From the NCBI RefSeq assembly GCF_019059575.1, contig NW_024882195.1, forward strand, positions 310,001 through 374,000: 64,000 nt of DNA, in the 5' to 3' direction. The translations under genes were made by a program, and so were the position numbers. Below are positions 1 through 11,930 of this stretch, piece by piece. Source of the DNA: Amphibalanus amphitrite. Taxonomy: Eukaryota > Arthropoda > Thecostraca > Balanomorpha > Balanidae. How positions within the stretch are numbered: the stretch's first letter is position 1; every line of letters begins with the position of its first letter. A model generated the notes under the pieces. That model had not been told where the DNA came from and ran no database searches. It was given only the letters and a program-made list of their open reading frames with translations.

Positions 1-2261
1 TTCTAATTGGTGTGTGAGTGACCGCTAACAGAAAATGCTGATCAACGGAGCCAATGGAATTAGATTATCAGTGAGCATGAACCTTACTTACGGTTAATTC
101 ACATGATGGTGAAAACCTTGAACACGTAATTCACATGACGGTGAAAACCCTGAACACAATATTTCTTACGCGAGCTGTTGACTTTACTAATAGAATGACG
201 TCTTCTTCTGAAAATGTTAAAATTTGATACCTAACCGTTGTTTGAGGGCAATTTTGTAACTATATAGCATTATTATTTAATAATTATTATTTTTTATGGC
301 TGTTCATAGTGACAAAAAACAATTTATTGCCACTTCTTTGCTATTGACATCATTAAAAACTCAAGTAAAATTTTTGATTGAAAGAGGCAATTGTGGCTCG
401 CACGTCCTTGGGGATTTGAGCGAAGATCATTATTTGGAAAAATCAAAATAGATGAATGTTTTTCTTTCTTGGATGCTCACTAGTGTTTTGATGCCTTGCA
501 TATCAAATTAGTTTTAGACTTGCTCAGAAGGCTGCTTCAAGCCTGGCATATCACACCCCAGAAAATATGCAAGGTAAGAAAGAAGCAAGAGTTTTGACTA
601 GACAATCACTGTTTGACAGTCCATCAACTTCAGTTTCATTTTCCATACCTAACATTGATAATGAAAAGCATCAGGGTCTGTTCTGTCCCACAACCATGCT
701 TCAGGATTTGGCATTAGATTTCTACACTGCTAGTGCTTCTATTCTGGTTCGTTGTTTATGTTTTCTGTTGATGTAGGTACCTACCTACCCATCTTTCTTA
801 ACCCCTTGCAAGGGCTTGTGTAGGCATGCGTTGCGCATCAGGCTTCAGGCCTTCGGCCTAAAGCCAGATACACAACCACTTAACCTATGATGCTTCATGA
901 GCTTGAGAATCTATAGCCCATTGCAATGTGCTTTTGGCTATATGTTTCAACTAAAAACAACTTAATATTATATACTATTTGGTTGCATTTCATTGAAAGT
1001 ATCCACGGCCGGCTGACGGCTGGCTGCCCACAGTTTGCCACGGCTGTGGGCGGCTGTGGCTGTGGAGCCACGGCTGCGGGGCGGCTAGGCTGTGGAAAAT
1101 TGCAGCCGTGCAGAACTCTACTTTGAAATGCAGCCACACCTGGCAGCTAGGGCAGACGTGCCAGGATTGCATCAGAAGAGGAAAAACCCCTGGTGCCACG
1201 TGGCTGTATTTTAAAGCACCGCACGACAGCGGACAGCGGGGAGGGAGGAGCGAAGGTGTTGTTAAACAGGACAGAAGGCCCGGACTGGGCTGGCGGGGTT
1301 AGATCAACAAACTGCACTCTGCCAACGCAGCTAACGCAATGGAGGGAGGAGGCAACAGTGGGGGCTAGTCAACTGATACGACGATAAGAAGAAGCAGAAA
1401 GATCTTGTGTCGAACGAAAAAAAAAACGGAGAAGAGAATAATTGATAATAAGATATTGCAAGAGTAAAATACATGCTTTTCGAGAAAAAAAAAATATTAT
1501 TTCCTCTGGGCGTCCAGATAAACACATGACAATCAAACAACTTCCATATCGGTTGAATTAAATCCAAACTGAGATTGGGACACCAGAAATCTTCCTTGCA
1601 ATCCCAAGAACAAATTTTCATAGCCTCGTCTCTTCCGCATCCTCAGACTACACAAGCCTATTTGGCATGCACTGCCCTTGCGCTGGCGACATGCGTTGAA
1701 ACTGCAGACCTATATGGGCCCCAGTCCTGCTATAAGCGGCGGGCGGGCCTAACCAAACACTCCATCATAACAGGACCAAAGTCCACATCGTCTGAGACCA
1801 GTCAGCTCGGTGGTGTTGAGCCGTGGCGGGGGACCGGTGAACCGTTCCGGCGGGGCAGTGCGCCCTTCCGGGTGGCCCTTACAGGAGGATTTGGAGACAG
1901 ACAGCGTCACAACAAAGGGAAAGGACGACAGCATCAGGCAATGTAATGTCAACACCAGGCACTGCAACCTACCAAAGCCGAAATGACTGAGTTGATAGGA
2001 CTGGACGTGTCATATTAATGAAAAAGAATCGCTTCCCTGGAAATTGCAAATAACCCTTTCGTCGTCCATAGCCCCAGCATGTTACGCATGTGGTTCTAAT
2101 CCGCCCGCTCTACATACTGTGCGTGTCTGTGCGCGCCCCAGAACCGGCAGCTCTTCCCCACGCACTGTCTGTCAGTGAGGGCTGACCCAATTACACCTTC
2201 TGTCGAGCCCCAGGCTACGGAGGGACGAGAGCGCGCTCCACGTCAGCCGGGCGGACGGGCG
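1..2261. other. No gene recognised; AT-rich then GC-repetitive DNA
   Basis: The first 800 bases are AT-rich and hold no convincing coding frame. Bases 1010-1095 are a short stretch of repeated GGCTGTGGC-like words, and 800-870 holds small palindromes. Small open frames here (for example 567-776 and 1575-1946) match no family I know and look like chance. Confidence 0.6.
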
Positions 2262-2373
2262 GCGGACGGTACGGTAAAGGCGGGCAGTAGAGGTAGAGGC
2301 GGGCGGTACGGTAGAGGCGGGCAGTAGACGGTACGGTAGAGGTGGGCAGTAGAGGTAGAGGCGGGCAGTAGAC
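2262..2373. repeat. GC-rich minisatellite (GGCGGGCAGTAGAGGTA-like)
   Basis: About six imperfect copies of a 17-24 base word built from GGCGGGCAGTAGA and GGTACGGTA lie head to tail. There is no coding evidence. Confidence 0.6.
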
Positions 2374-2656
2374 AGGTAAACTCAGCGCCGTGGAGCAGTG
2401 GAAAGCGGTAGAATCAGGAAGCCTGGGTGCCGCGGTGGAAAGCAGCAGAAGTAGACGGGAGGTGGTGGAACGGTAGAGAGCGGTGGCGGTTAGGCAGTAG
2501 GGCGGGGGCGGGGCCGTGACTCCAGTCCAAAGTTCCGGCTGCTGCCAGTCCTGTCCGGCTCAGCTCGGACTGGATATTCAGTTCCAGATCCGACCATCGC
2601 GCGCCTGACGGCACATACAGATTCCCTGTCCGAGCCCTGTCAGGCACATACAGAGC

Positions 2657-2991
2657 CTGTCCCATAGCTCAGTTGGACGGTAGAGCGCTGGACTCCCGGT
2701 AGTGAGAGTCCGGGTTCGAGTCGCTCCGGCGCTCGATATTTGAAACTCCTGACGGGGATGGTCTGCGGTTGGTGGGAGCAGCCGCAGCCAGTTGAAGTCA
2801 GTTGAGTGGGACAGGCCGTGTCCGGCTTTGAAGGGCACGTTAAACTTTGGCATCTATATTCTCCCGTTACCCGGAATTGCGCGATCGAACGGTAGGGGTC
2901 GGGGTCTACGCAACAAGCTCTGCTTAGCGTAGGCTTCGGCTCTGTCAATCCCTCCATTCAAACATTCGAGCTAAATTCATTAAAAAAAAAT
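2657..2991 (+). repeat. Possible tRNA-derived SINE or tRNA relic
   Basis: A Pol III A box (TAGCTCAGTTGG, 2665-2676) and B box (GGTTCGAGTC, 2713-2722) are spaced as in a tRNA, and the D-arm stem GCTC/GAGC is intact. The anticodon and acceptor stems do not pair properly, so a working tRNA is unlikely. About 250 bases of unrelated sequence follow, ending in a run of nine A at 2982-2990, the usual shape of a tRNA-headed SINE. Only one copy is in the window, so the SINE call is an inference. Confidence 0.4.
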
Positions 2992-4285
2992 CATGCATCG
3001 ACCGTCTGAAGCATCGACCACAACTACAAATCGTCAGCCCACACGCTGATCAGAAGCCCCACAGTACTTCAACAGCTCAGTCACCAGATGTCCTAAAGGC
3101 ATGGTCACACCACGATGTAAAAAGATGTGCAAACAGCAGGGACCGAGATAAATACGTCTCGTGCCGATAGAGGAATCAGAATGGCAAGCTCCGGATACAG
3201 AGACTTCAGCAAAGAGGCATTGCCTCAGCGAAAGCACCATCATTAATTGATGTGTCTAAAAAAAGCATAAAATCTTGACCTTAGGCGATGCACGTTGTTA
3301 ATCTCAATCACGAACTCACTCTCAGGCTGCTTCCTTTTTAGTATGAAAGCCAATATTTGCAAATATATCCGACAGACCAGAATGCACAAACAGATCATGA
3401 AAGTACATCCAAAAACTCATTTGAAGATGAGTTATGTGAATTTCGACAGTGCCACACAGCTCCGCGGCATACTACGATTTCTTCCGATTGCTTGCTGTTA
3501 CTCATTAGAACACGAACAAGGAGTTACCACGAAAAAAAAAACACCGAGGCCCAAAACAGAGGTAGTGAGCCTGAAGACCAGCAGAGTAAGAGCAGAAGAT
3601 CCCAAGTGAATAATGTTCCTAAAGGGTTCCAGTGGGTTCAATATCTCGCGGTGAGATTCTGACACATTCTCCCGGTGGCTGCGGGTTGGTGGGTACGTTC
3701 ATTCGTGGGTCTCTCCAGTCCTGTTAGTCGGCAGTCCTACTGGCCGGGCACACCTGGTCACACCAGACCCGGCCCGCTCTCCAGGCCCACAGGATGTCCT
3801 ATCAGGTTAGCACGTGTGCCATGTCCGCCTTATCTGCGCCGACCATGTGTGTCCGTCCCAGATCGGTACTGATTGCGTCATATGACGTCACTGGATCCTC
3901 TGATCATATCCCTGACCAACTGGTTTTCGGACGGGAGTAGCCGCTACTAAAGAGCCGCAAACGACAACTAGGGCCAAGCACATACCTAACCAGAATCACT
4001 GAATGCCATTGAGACTGAGAGTGGTCCAGTGTGGAAATGACCAATGATAGGAACCAGATAAAACGCTCACTTCTTCTCGGTATTTGTGAACTATTTCCAG
4101 AGTCCACTAGCCGCGGAGGCTGTCCTAGCTGTCTGCTGACTTCCTATATCATACAGCTTGCGATGTTGCATTGTTTATGTAGGTATGTGGTAGGTACTCC
4201 CGACATTCCCAAACTTCGGGTCTCGTCTTTGGCTGCCTGTATCTGACTGTGTGTGTGTCCGTCTCTATGTATTTCAGCTACGGCA
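2992..4285. other. No gene recognised
   Basis: Short open frames occur on both strands, but none carries a recognisable domain. If OGDH runs leftward as proposed, this is its first intron. I could not find the next OGDH exon, so that exon probably lies beyond the left edge. Confidence 0.5.
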
Positions 4286-4375
4286 CGGAGTAGGGACGTC
4301 ACGGTACTGACAGCGAGCACAGAGCTCGGGTCCGTCTGTCTGTCTGTCTGTGTCTCTGTGTGTGTGCTACAGGGT

Positions 4376-4420
4376 TAGGCTCTGGTACTCTTTACGTGCA
4401 CGGAGCTCGGGCCCGTCTGT
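4376..4420 (-). repeat. Degenerate copy of OGDH exon 3' end and donor
   Basis: On the minus strand this stretch repeats the exon end (codons for SSVH, then a broken donor) seen at 4452-4495. The shared plus-strand word is GCTCTGGTACT, then GTGCACGGAGCT. A weaker third copy lies at about 4286-4345. CTGT/CTGTGT simple repeats separate the copies. Confidence 0.6.
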
Positions 4421-4467
4421 CTCTCTGTATGTCTGTCTCTGTGTGTCTCTCTGGCTCTGGTACTTAC

Positions 4468-4668
4468 CGCGTGCACGGAGCTGGGGTCCCGCAGCCACTG
4501 GACGTACATCTCCTCCACATAGGTGGAGCTGGTTCCCGTCAGGAACGGCTCCGCCGATACGGCCGCGGCCGCCGCGGTGGCCGGCGGCGGCGGTGCGCTC
4601 TTCCAGCGTCGACAGACCAGCCCGGCGCGGCCGGCCGGCAGCAGGCGGCACAGCACGGTACGGTACAT
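4468..4668 (-). CDS. OGDH: 2-oxoglutarate dehydrogenase E1, mitochondrial, first coding exon
   Basis: Reading leftward from the ATG at 4668, this exon encodes 67 residues and ends at 4468, directly before a consensus donor GTAAGTA (4467-4461), in phase 0. Residues 1-36 are Arg- and Ala-rich without acidic residues, as in a mitochondrial targeting peptide. They lead into [17 protein letters not shown] and then [10 protein letters not shown], matching the strongly conserved start of mature animal OGDH (AEPFLxGTSSxYVEEMY...PxSVH). OGDH is the thiamine-diphosphate E1 of the 2-oxoglutarate dehydrogenase complex and decarboxylates 2-oxoglutarate in the TCA cycle. The catalytic domains lie in later exons, presumably left of this window. 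Homology is clear; whether the exon is expressed or is a duplicated fragment is not shown. Confidence 0.78.
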
Positions 4669-4701
4669 GGTGCCTGGGAGCAGAGGGAGGGTCAGTACAG
4701 G

Positions 4702-4800
4702 GTGACCGACTAGTCCGGCGCGACCCGCCGGTAACAAATGGACACAGCACCGTCCGGTACATGGTGCCTGGAGGAGCAGGCGGAGGGTCTGTACAGGGTA
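4702..4800 (-). repeat. Partial tandem copy of OGDH exon 5' end
   Basis: This is a roughly 95-base imperfect tandem copy of 4607-4701. It again includes the ATG context (GGTACATGGTGCCTGG on plus) and the first codons MYRTVLC, then diverges. It lies upstream of the real start, so it could supply a spurious upstream ATG. Confidence 0.6.
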
Positions 4801-4943
4801 CAGGTAGGTACTGTACGGTACACAGCTGAGGGGGGACAGCAGTGCAGAACAGTTAATGGCAGAGAAATGCGCATAACACCTCGTGGAAGGAAGAAAGGAT
4901 ATCAGCACAGAGCAGCAGGCAGGATAACATGGTATGGTACATG

Positions 4944-5100
4944 GCCGGGGGATGGAGGGGATTTGTTCAGGAGTACAGACTGATTCATGATCAGGGGATG
5001 GAAGGGATTAGTACAGGAGTACAGACTGATTCACAGCTGAGGGAGGGAGGGGATTAATACAGGAGTAGAGATTGATTCACGACAGAGGGAGGGAGGGGGT
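4944..5100. repeat. Minisatellite, ~50-base unit, three copies
   Basis: There are three imperfect copies of a unit containing GGGATTAGTACAGGAGTACAGACTGATTCA. Bases 5190-5290 then carry runs of TAGGTTAG/GTAGGTTG words. No coding signal was found. Confidence 0.6.
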
Positions 5101-5429
5101 AAACCAACATATGTTTGGATAACAGGACAGTAAAAGGCTGAGGGATGTGGAGGAGACTGTATTGGTTATTATAGATAGATTGAATAGGGCTTTGAGTTGT
5201 AGATTGTAGGCTGATGGGTAATAGGTTAGTAGGTTGACAGGTTGTAGGTTGGTTGGTGTAGGTTAGGGTTAGTTAGAAGATAAGGTTAGGCCATGTTTGT
5301 TATTTCTTGTATTTGCACCACATGAAAGTAATAAGAATCATATTTGGATCGAGGATGACGGATGTAAAATAATGTAAGAAAATACAAACTTTATGCTTGA
5401 AAAGTGAATCACTTTTTACCATATACCTG

Positions 5430-5960
5430 GGAGCCCACCCCCTAATGGTGCGAACCTCCACAATGCAGAAGCAGGCTGAAGGAACCCAGCCAGCATTATT
5501 ACCTTGGCCCCACATGGGGCCAAGGTGGGCCACTTGGTGGGGACCACATAAATTTGTCCCTGGGAAAATGGTGGGACCCACCTGGGCTGGCCCACATGGG
5601 CTCAAGGTGGGTACCATGTGGGGCACACGTGGGCCCCATATGGCTGCCCACATCCAGCCCACCTAAACCCCACTACATGGGCTGCCCACGCAGTACCCAT
5701 GTTTACCCCACTATACAGGAACACCGTGTGAATGCTTGCAAAAGTATATGTTCACCAAAATTCCTGGGTATGCCCTCCTATACGGTGCAGACAATCTCAT
5801 TTCCAAGCACTATGCATGTCAAAAAAATACATGGGCAGCCCATGTGGGGCCCACATGCAGCCCACATATCTGCCCATCTCTAGCCCATGGCCCACCTAGC
5901 CCACCATGCCCATCAACTGCCCATGTGGGGCCCATATGGGCATGTTGGCTGGGAATTACG
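5430..5960. repeat. Cluster of GGGCCCACATGGGC palindromic words
   Basis: CCCACATGGGC, GGGCCCCATATGGGC and related near-palindromes recur at least a dozen times on both strands, ending at GGGCATGTTGGCTGGG (5938-5953). The open frames on both strands (5300-5883) come from this repeat. It resembles the body of a non-autonomous DNA element, but I found no clear terminal repeats. Confidence 0.55.
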
Positions 5961-7090
5961 CAAGGCATCCATGGTTAGAGTACAGTATTTACATATGGCG
6001 CAGCTTTTGCAAGTTAAAATTTTCTATAAAAATTGAGCTTGCAGAAGACTATATTAGTACCTATAGGTTAACCTAAATAATGGCAACTTCAGCATGCATG
6101 CAACAAAAAGTGGATGGTGAAAACAGTGCATCAGGGGGCATAGTCACATGACTCCTAAGAAGTCCTCACCCTCCCAATGCCTTTTGGAGGAAAACCGTCA
6201 CATGCTCCGTGCAAGCAAATTTCAAGAGCCTTGATCAAATCGCCCCAGCCACCGCTTTTACCATCCACCCGACAAAACAGCTGCTTTGAATGAACTTAGT
6301 ATTGTAGGTGGGCTCGTGCCTTTCATTCTCAACATGATTGCACTTACAGAACAATAAGAATAGTAGAGAAATATTATTCAAATGAAAATGGATATTAAAT
6401 GCTGAAAATTAAAAAAATGCCTTCACTTATTCACTAACGAGCTCTATTTCATCATCCAAGTTCGAGCAATCCACCCACCGGCTTTGTCGATGCTCAAACT
6501 TGTTTGAAATAAACTGCTCCAGCAAATAGCAAACAATTGTTCAATCAAACAATTTGAAACTGAGTAGGTACAGCACTTTCACAATTCCCGCGTCGCGTGC
6601 ACAGCACCTCACGCGCCACCCCCACACCCGTCGAGCTCCTGCTACCGAGTGAGGCCGTAATGTATACAACAGTCCTGCGAGTACGCATATTGCCCCAGTC
6701 TTGTACTGGAGTAGGTGAGTGATACCGCTCATGAACTCGATGAACTAATCAGCATCCTTGTATGTATTTCAAGATGTCACTGGCATCACGTCAATCCTGC
6801 TTACGAACACGTTAGGAGAATGTCACAGCTGCGCCACTTGTTTTCTTACCAATTCCTTCCATCTTAGTATCAACTATGTGCTTTTAAACTAGCTTTAGGC
6901 TAACTTTTCAACTAAGGTTAGAATGTATTTTGGTACAATAATTTAGCTGCTATATTTATTTTGGGATAATAATGTAACTGCTCTATGCAATTGGTTAAAA
7001 CTTTTCACAAAACTTTTTCAAATGATTTTCAACTACAAAAAATAAAAGCTACGCTGAATCTGATCCACAGTGATCCAGATAAAATGGGCG
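5961..7090. other. No gene recognised
   Basis: AT-rich spacer. The open frames present are short and match nothing. G- and C-homopolymer runs begin at 7110. Confidence 0.5.
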
Positions 7091-7204
7091 CTTTACTGGC
7101 CTGTCGGATCCAGGGGGGGGCATTAGGGGCATATGCCCCCCCCCCCCGACAGAAGCCTGGGGAGGGCATTCAGTACCTACAAGTATGCCCCCCCACACAC
7201 ACAC

Positions 7205-8398
7205 ACAGGGGAGCACTGCCGCTTCAACCCTATTGGCCGTAGCATGGAGACCGTAGCATGGAGGACGTAGTGTCTAACGGTGGCGGCCATATTGCGCAGA
7301 CCAGGAACCGGCTGCCGCCTGTGTTGAGGAATAGGGAATTCGGGACCTCGATTTACGTTTGCGGCCGCCGCATCCGTTACGTTCAAGTTACGTAGATACG
7401 GAACCCGGCATCTTACGCAGAATTGAGTGGGGAAAACGATCGCATCTTCAGAATTCCTCAAATTCACTCGCCGGACCTACATTTGCCCCGGCCGAGGGTG
7501 AGGGGGTTGATTGAACCCACCTCGCTAATGCGCCGCTAATTAAACTAGAATTAAGCGGTAAAGTGGCCGTATGCGGCAAAGTATAATGCAGAGTGACTGG
7601 TAGGAACCCACTGTAAAGGTCTCAGGTCAACCGGTGACCTCTGAGGTCAGGTCAAGTGGTCTAGAGCACGGGTTTGGTTTTTGGTAAATAACTTCGCCAA
7701 AAATGGCCGTAGAGCCGCGATTTTGGCATCATCGTGTTCAGCTAGCTCAGGCGCATCGAGTGATATACTTTTTGTTCGGGTCAGGTCAACTTAAGGTGTT
7801 GACCTCAGGTCAAGGTCAGTTCAGCACCCCCAGGTCACGAAGTTGGTCGAAAGAGGTCATGTCGCATATCATTTGATTCGGCAGGTCTTCCTGAGTCCAT
7901 TGGTGGCTTTCCCGACACGTTAGCTCAATTTGATCGGGAGTTATTGAAGAAAAATTGTGACCCTTGTGACGTCACATATGACGTCACGCAAGGGCAACAA
8001 TGCAAATATGAAGCATAGAACCTTGCAAGGAGTGCATGAAATCATGATTCTATATGCTTGAGATAGTTTCAGATCATTCCCGGCGCCAAAATAGCAATTT
8101 CCATATTTCCCAAATTGACTTATAAGGGTTTAACGTATAAGCTCCCTGTATCTGAGGATTTTTTAAGGTTTCATCTTGTTCTCCACTCAATTCTGCGTAA
8201 AATGCCGGGTTCCGTGTCTACATAGCTTGAACGTAACGGATGCAGCGGCCGCAAACGTAAATCGAGGTCCCGAATTCCCTATTCCCCAACACAGGCGGCG
8301 GCCGTTTTCTGGTCTGCGCAACATGGCGGCACCGTTGGACACCATCTGGCGGTCGATACGCCTTCCACATTATAGAGTTCAGTGCCCCCCCCCCCCCG
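7205..8398. mobile_element. Long-inverted-repeat non-autonomous DNA element
   Basis: The left arm (about 7205-7460) is the reverse complement of the right arm (about 8150-8398) over roughly 200-240 bases. Shared blocks include AATTGAGTGG and GGTCCCGAATTCCCTATT. The arms differ by scattered substitutions, so the element is not very young. The ~690-base core has no coding frame but is rich in GGTCA words (7615-7860) and contains GTTTTTGGTAAATAACTTCGCC, related to a motif in the 8.9-9.8 kb and 17.5-18.7 kb repeats. Outer ends run into poly-C/poly-G and I could not fix a target duplication. The short open frames over the arms (7177-7467 minus, 8176-8616 plus) are mirror images and not genes. Confidence 0.6.
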
Positions 8399-8879
8399 TT
8401 CAGGCTTACACTTCTTACCCCTATAACGAGGAACTAAATCAAAATGGATTAGAAAGCCTTCCTAGTAACTATTTTTGTGATCAGAGTCGTTTTAGTAACC
8501 TCATTTTAGTTGTCATTGCTTTATTTTGTCTAAAAATATGTTGCTTCTTAGCACTGGCGGATCCAGGCTTGCGTTTTTTTTGGGGGGGGGGCAACTCATG
8601 CAGGAGCCAAACCTAGGGTACCCCCAAATCCTGTTTTCTCATCGGATTTAGGCCACTTATTTTTCGTCACAGCCGTGACACTATGAATATTTTTTTAAAC
8701 TAAAAATAAAAATATATAAATGGCAGGGGCCCGGGAACGATTTTCAAGTTGGGGGGGGCGAGCCTAAAATACCTGACATGATGCATATGAAACAGTGGCG
8801 TAGCTAGGGGTCTAAGGCATGGGCGTAGGAACGGCTGGAACATTGTGGGTGCATGGGTGCAGAAATCCAGCCATGGCCG

Positions 8880-9740
8880 GTGAAGCGGGGGGGGGGGGGG
8901 GGTAGGGAGTGACACCCGAGCAAAGCCTCCTTACGAGCTTTGAGGGCGGTGTACATATACTGTATAGCATGTCGAAAAGGTACCGACCGATAAGTGCATT
9001 TGGAAGCATTAATTCCCTCGCATGTGTTCGGATGAGCCCCCCATGGTTTTTCGCAAATAACTCGCGCAAAAAGCGGCCGATCGCAACGAAACTTTAATTA
9101 CCCTCGAGTTGATCAGTTTTACACCTACTCTGAAAGTGTTATGACCCTGACCCAAAGACCTTTGACCTGTGACCTGATTCTCGAGACCATGTTCGGCCGG
9201 AATCGCGATTTGGCGTATGTCAGCTCACATCATCCGCGCGTTTCCAGTCTTTTTGTGATTGTAGACGCCCAAACAAGTGAAATGATGTTCGTCCCATGCA
9301 TCACGGTGGGTGTGAAGGTCACCTGAAGGTCAGGTCAGGTCATTGACCTTTGATGACCTCGGTTCACTTTTTCGAGTAGTACGTGTTTCTAGGGTAGTTT
9401 TTCGGGCTGATTTCAAATTTAGCATCCATTTGAACGTTAACGAAGTAGTTTTAGTGCCTTCGTTACATGCTACGACGCCGTCAGTGGTAGTTGACACATA
9501 CTATGGATAGCCGGTAGGACGCCTAATGGTTGACGTTGACCTGACCTGACCCGATCTGGCCTAAATGCATGAAGAAATCATCTGTGATAAAAACTAACAT
9601 GATATTCGCGATCAGCACCCCGAAAAACCCGGTAACAGCTTCACTTCACGTTCACGCAGTTCTAGCAGGTCCCGATTTTCCCGACTTTTGGAACATTGAC
9701 CTGACCTGGAAGGTCAACCAATGACCTAGGGCCTTAAATA
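8880..9740. repeat. GGTCA/TGACC-rich non-coding repeat
   Basis: After a G-run, the sequence carries TTTTTCGCAAATAACTCGCG and then clusters of TGACC/GGTCA words at about 9139-9180, 9308-9362, 9530-9560 and 9695-9735, including TGACCTGACC pairs. It shares the layout of the TTAA element at 17.5 kb and is probably a diverged relative. Confidence 0.5.
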
Positions 9741-10339
9741 TGGGTATCATCGGCTTCCTCTCGTCACGGGCAACACCCTCGTTTTTTTTCCGCGAAGCAC
9801 TAGCTCGATCAGCCCCCCCCCCCCTTCCCTCCCCCTACACATTAGAAGCTGGAAAACGCCGCACACATGCGAGGGTTAATATTGTCAATATTGACTACCG
9901 CAAAAAGTAAAAGCGGCCAACTTAGCCATTTTCGAAGATATCGGGCTAAAAAATTTGACAGTGGGTCATCGGCTCGGCATGTGTTCAATCACATGCTCCA
10001 TTTCCTTTTTCTTTCTTCAGCACAAATGTATGTTTTAAAGACCATCACAAAAGCAAATGCTTCGAAAGATGGATAGTGGGCAACATATCCTGAATTTGCC
10101 GTGCTGCATGGAGTAGTGTAGTGCAAAGTAGTGTTGATGAGAAAAGGGGTTTTTGGTTCAGATTATTGTGGGTGCAGCATACATTGCCTGCACCCATTGG
10201 ATAAATATTGTGGGTGCAGCTGCACCCTTGCACCCATGGTTCCTACGCTTATGGTCTAAGGGGACACGTACCACCCCCCCCCCCCCCCCCATCGGGTTCA
10301 AAGGGATCCTCGGGTCCGAGGGACCCTGCCGCACCATTT

Positions 10340-11930
10340 GACCGCTGAAGGTTAACGGTGGCCATATTTTGACTCAGAAGGGCCCCATGGGGCTCGTTAG
10401 AGCACCTCATGGGCCCTAAATAGCCACGCTAAGATCTCCATAAGGGCCCCACGCCGGCTTCTGAGGACCTCTTGCGGTTTTAAGGGCATAGGCGGCGGAA
10501 TGGGGAGGGCACCGCCGTAGAGCACTTCATGGGCCGGATAAATCCGTTATCCACGGATAAATCCGCGGACCGGATAGGATTGGATTCTAAATTTGTTAAA
10601 AAAGAACGGATATGGGCGGGCCGGATTTGGGAATTGAAGGTTGAACCCGGATCAAAACGGATCAAAATTTTAACATTCAACATTGAAGTTAAAAATTAAC
10701 CTAATGTGTTAAGCGGCAGCAGAGGTTTGATTAAAGTAATAGGCATCATTTTATGACACTCACTTGTCACAAGACTTGTCTTCAAGTGGATAATGTATGC
10801 AATGTATGCATGGTTTTTGGAACCATGATGGTCTATGAGATGTATGGCTGTCTGGTCCCTTAGATTGAATTTGTTAGTCCAGTTTTGGGTGAAACCAGTT
10901 ATTGGTGAAACGGATTATTACGGATATTTTTTGGAAGTTTGGCTGCAATACGGGCCATGGGTGGGCCGGATTCTGATATTCAAAGAAAGGCGGATAATGG
11001 GCGGATCTGGATATGACTTGCCGGATATGGGCCGGGCCGGATCCTAAAAAGCCTATCCGTGAAGTGCTCTAGGCACCGGGGCACCGTGCCCCCCTTTGAT
11101 TTTGGCATTTTAACATTAGCCCTATGGACGTTGCCTGGAAAGAATGGGACCAAAAGTCGGCAGTACCCCCATCTTAATCGAAGGTGTTCCGCCGCTACTG
11201 TTTAAGGGCCCCTTGGTGGTCTCCAAAGGCCCGTTACCGGCCTCTGAGAGTTTTTACCGGCCTCTAGGGGCCAGTTCTATAGGGGCATTTCTACCTGTGA
11301 TGGTCCCACACTTATTCTTCTGAGGGCCCCATAACGGTGACTGGAGGCCCTCATCGGCGCCTATGAGGGCCCACACCGGTGTCTCTGAGGGTTTCACACG
11401 CCCAACTCTGAGTGCCTACACCAGTGCCTATTAAAGTCCTATATCGGCGGCTCTGAGGACCCAACGGCCGAGACCTGCGCATCTAAAGGCCACCCACTGG
11501 TGACTTTTGAGGGCCCCACCCCACACCGGTGACTCTGAGCCCTGAGAGCCCCACCGGCGTCTGACAGTACCATGCCGGTCTCTAAGGACCCCACAAGACC
11601 TCTTCTGCCGGCCTAAGGGCCCCTTGCCGGTCACTGAGAACCCCCTGCCGGCTTGTAGAGGGTTCGCGTCAGCAGCTCTAAAGGCCCCACTCCCGTATGT
11701 AACGGCTCCACACCAGCGTCTATGAGGGCCCACAGCAACGCCTGTAAGGACCCTCACCGGCGCCTCTGAGAGAATCAGACTAGCACCTCTGAGCGCCCAC
11801 ACCGGCACCTGCATGACGGCCCCACACCAGTGCCTCTAAAGGCCCCTTACCGGCGGCTCTGAGGGCCCTACACCGGTGATTCTGAGGGTGCTACTGATAA
11901 CCGAAGGCACCACACAAGTCCTTAGTGTCG
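10340..11930. repeat. Minisatellite, ~30-base unit (GAGGGCCCCACACCGGTG)
   Basis: Degenerate tandem copies of a unit like CTCTGAGGGCCCCACACCGG fill 10340-10515 and 11190-11930, with a hAT-like element inserted between. Open frames here (such as 11431-11814) are products of the repeat. Confidence 0.65.
10518..11071. mobile_element. hAT-like MITE, 554 bases
   Basis: Inverted ends TAGAGCACTTCA(T/C)GG at 10518-10532 and 11057-11071 bound a non-coding element rich in GGGCCGGAT and GGATAAATCCG words. The host sequence on the two sides is GCACCGCC and GCACCGGG, six of eight identical, as expected for an aged 8-bp duplication. TAGAG-type ends and an 8-bp duplication are typical of hAT elements. It interrupts the surrounding minisatellite. 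Confidence 0.55.

Noticed and set aside
2661..2733. Functional tRNA gene
   Set aside because: A and B boxes are good, but the anticodon and acceptor stems do not pair; SINE or relic is more likely.
2578..2957. Minus-strand frames of 91 and 105 residues
   Set aside because: They overlap the Pol III-type repeat and contain no recognisable domain.
4350..4829. 159-residue plus-strand open frame
   Set aside because: It is antisense to the OGDH exon and made of CTGT repeats and GC-rich codons; the minus strand has the real homology.
5300..5883. Overlapping plus and minus frames rich in Trp/Pro/His
   Set aside because: Product of the palindromic GGGCCCACATGGGC repeat.
7177..8616. Pair of similar small proteins (96 and 146 residues)
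   Set aside because: They are the two arms of one inverted repeat read on opposite strands, and include poly-C; not genes.
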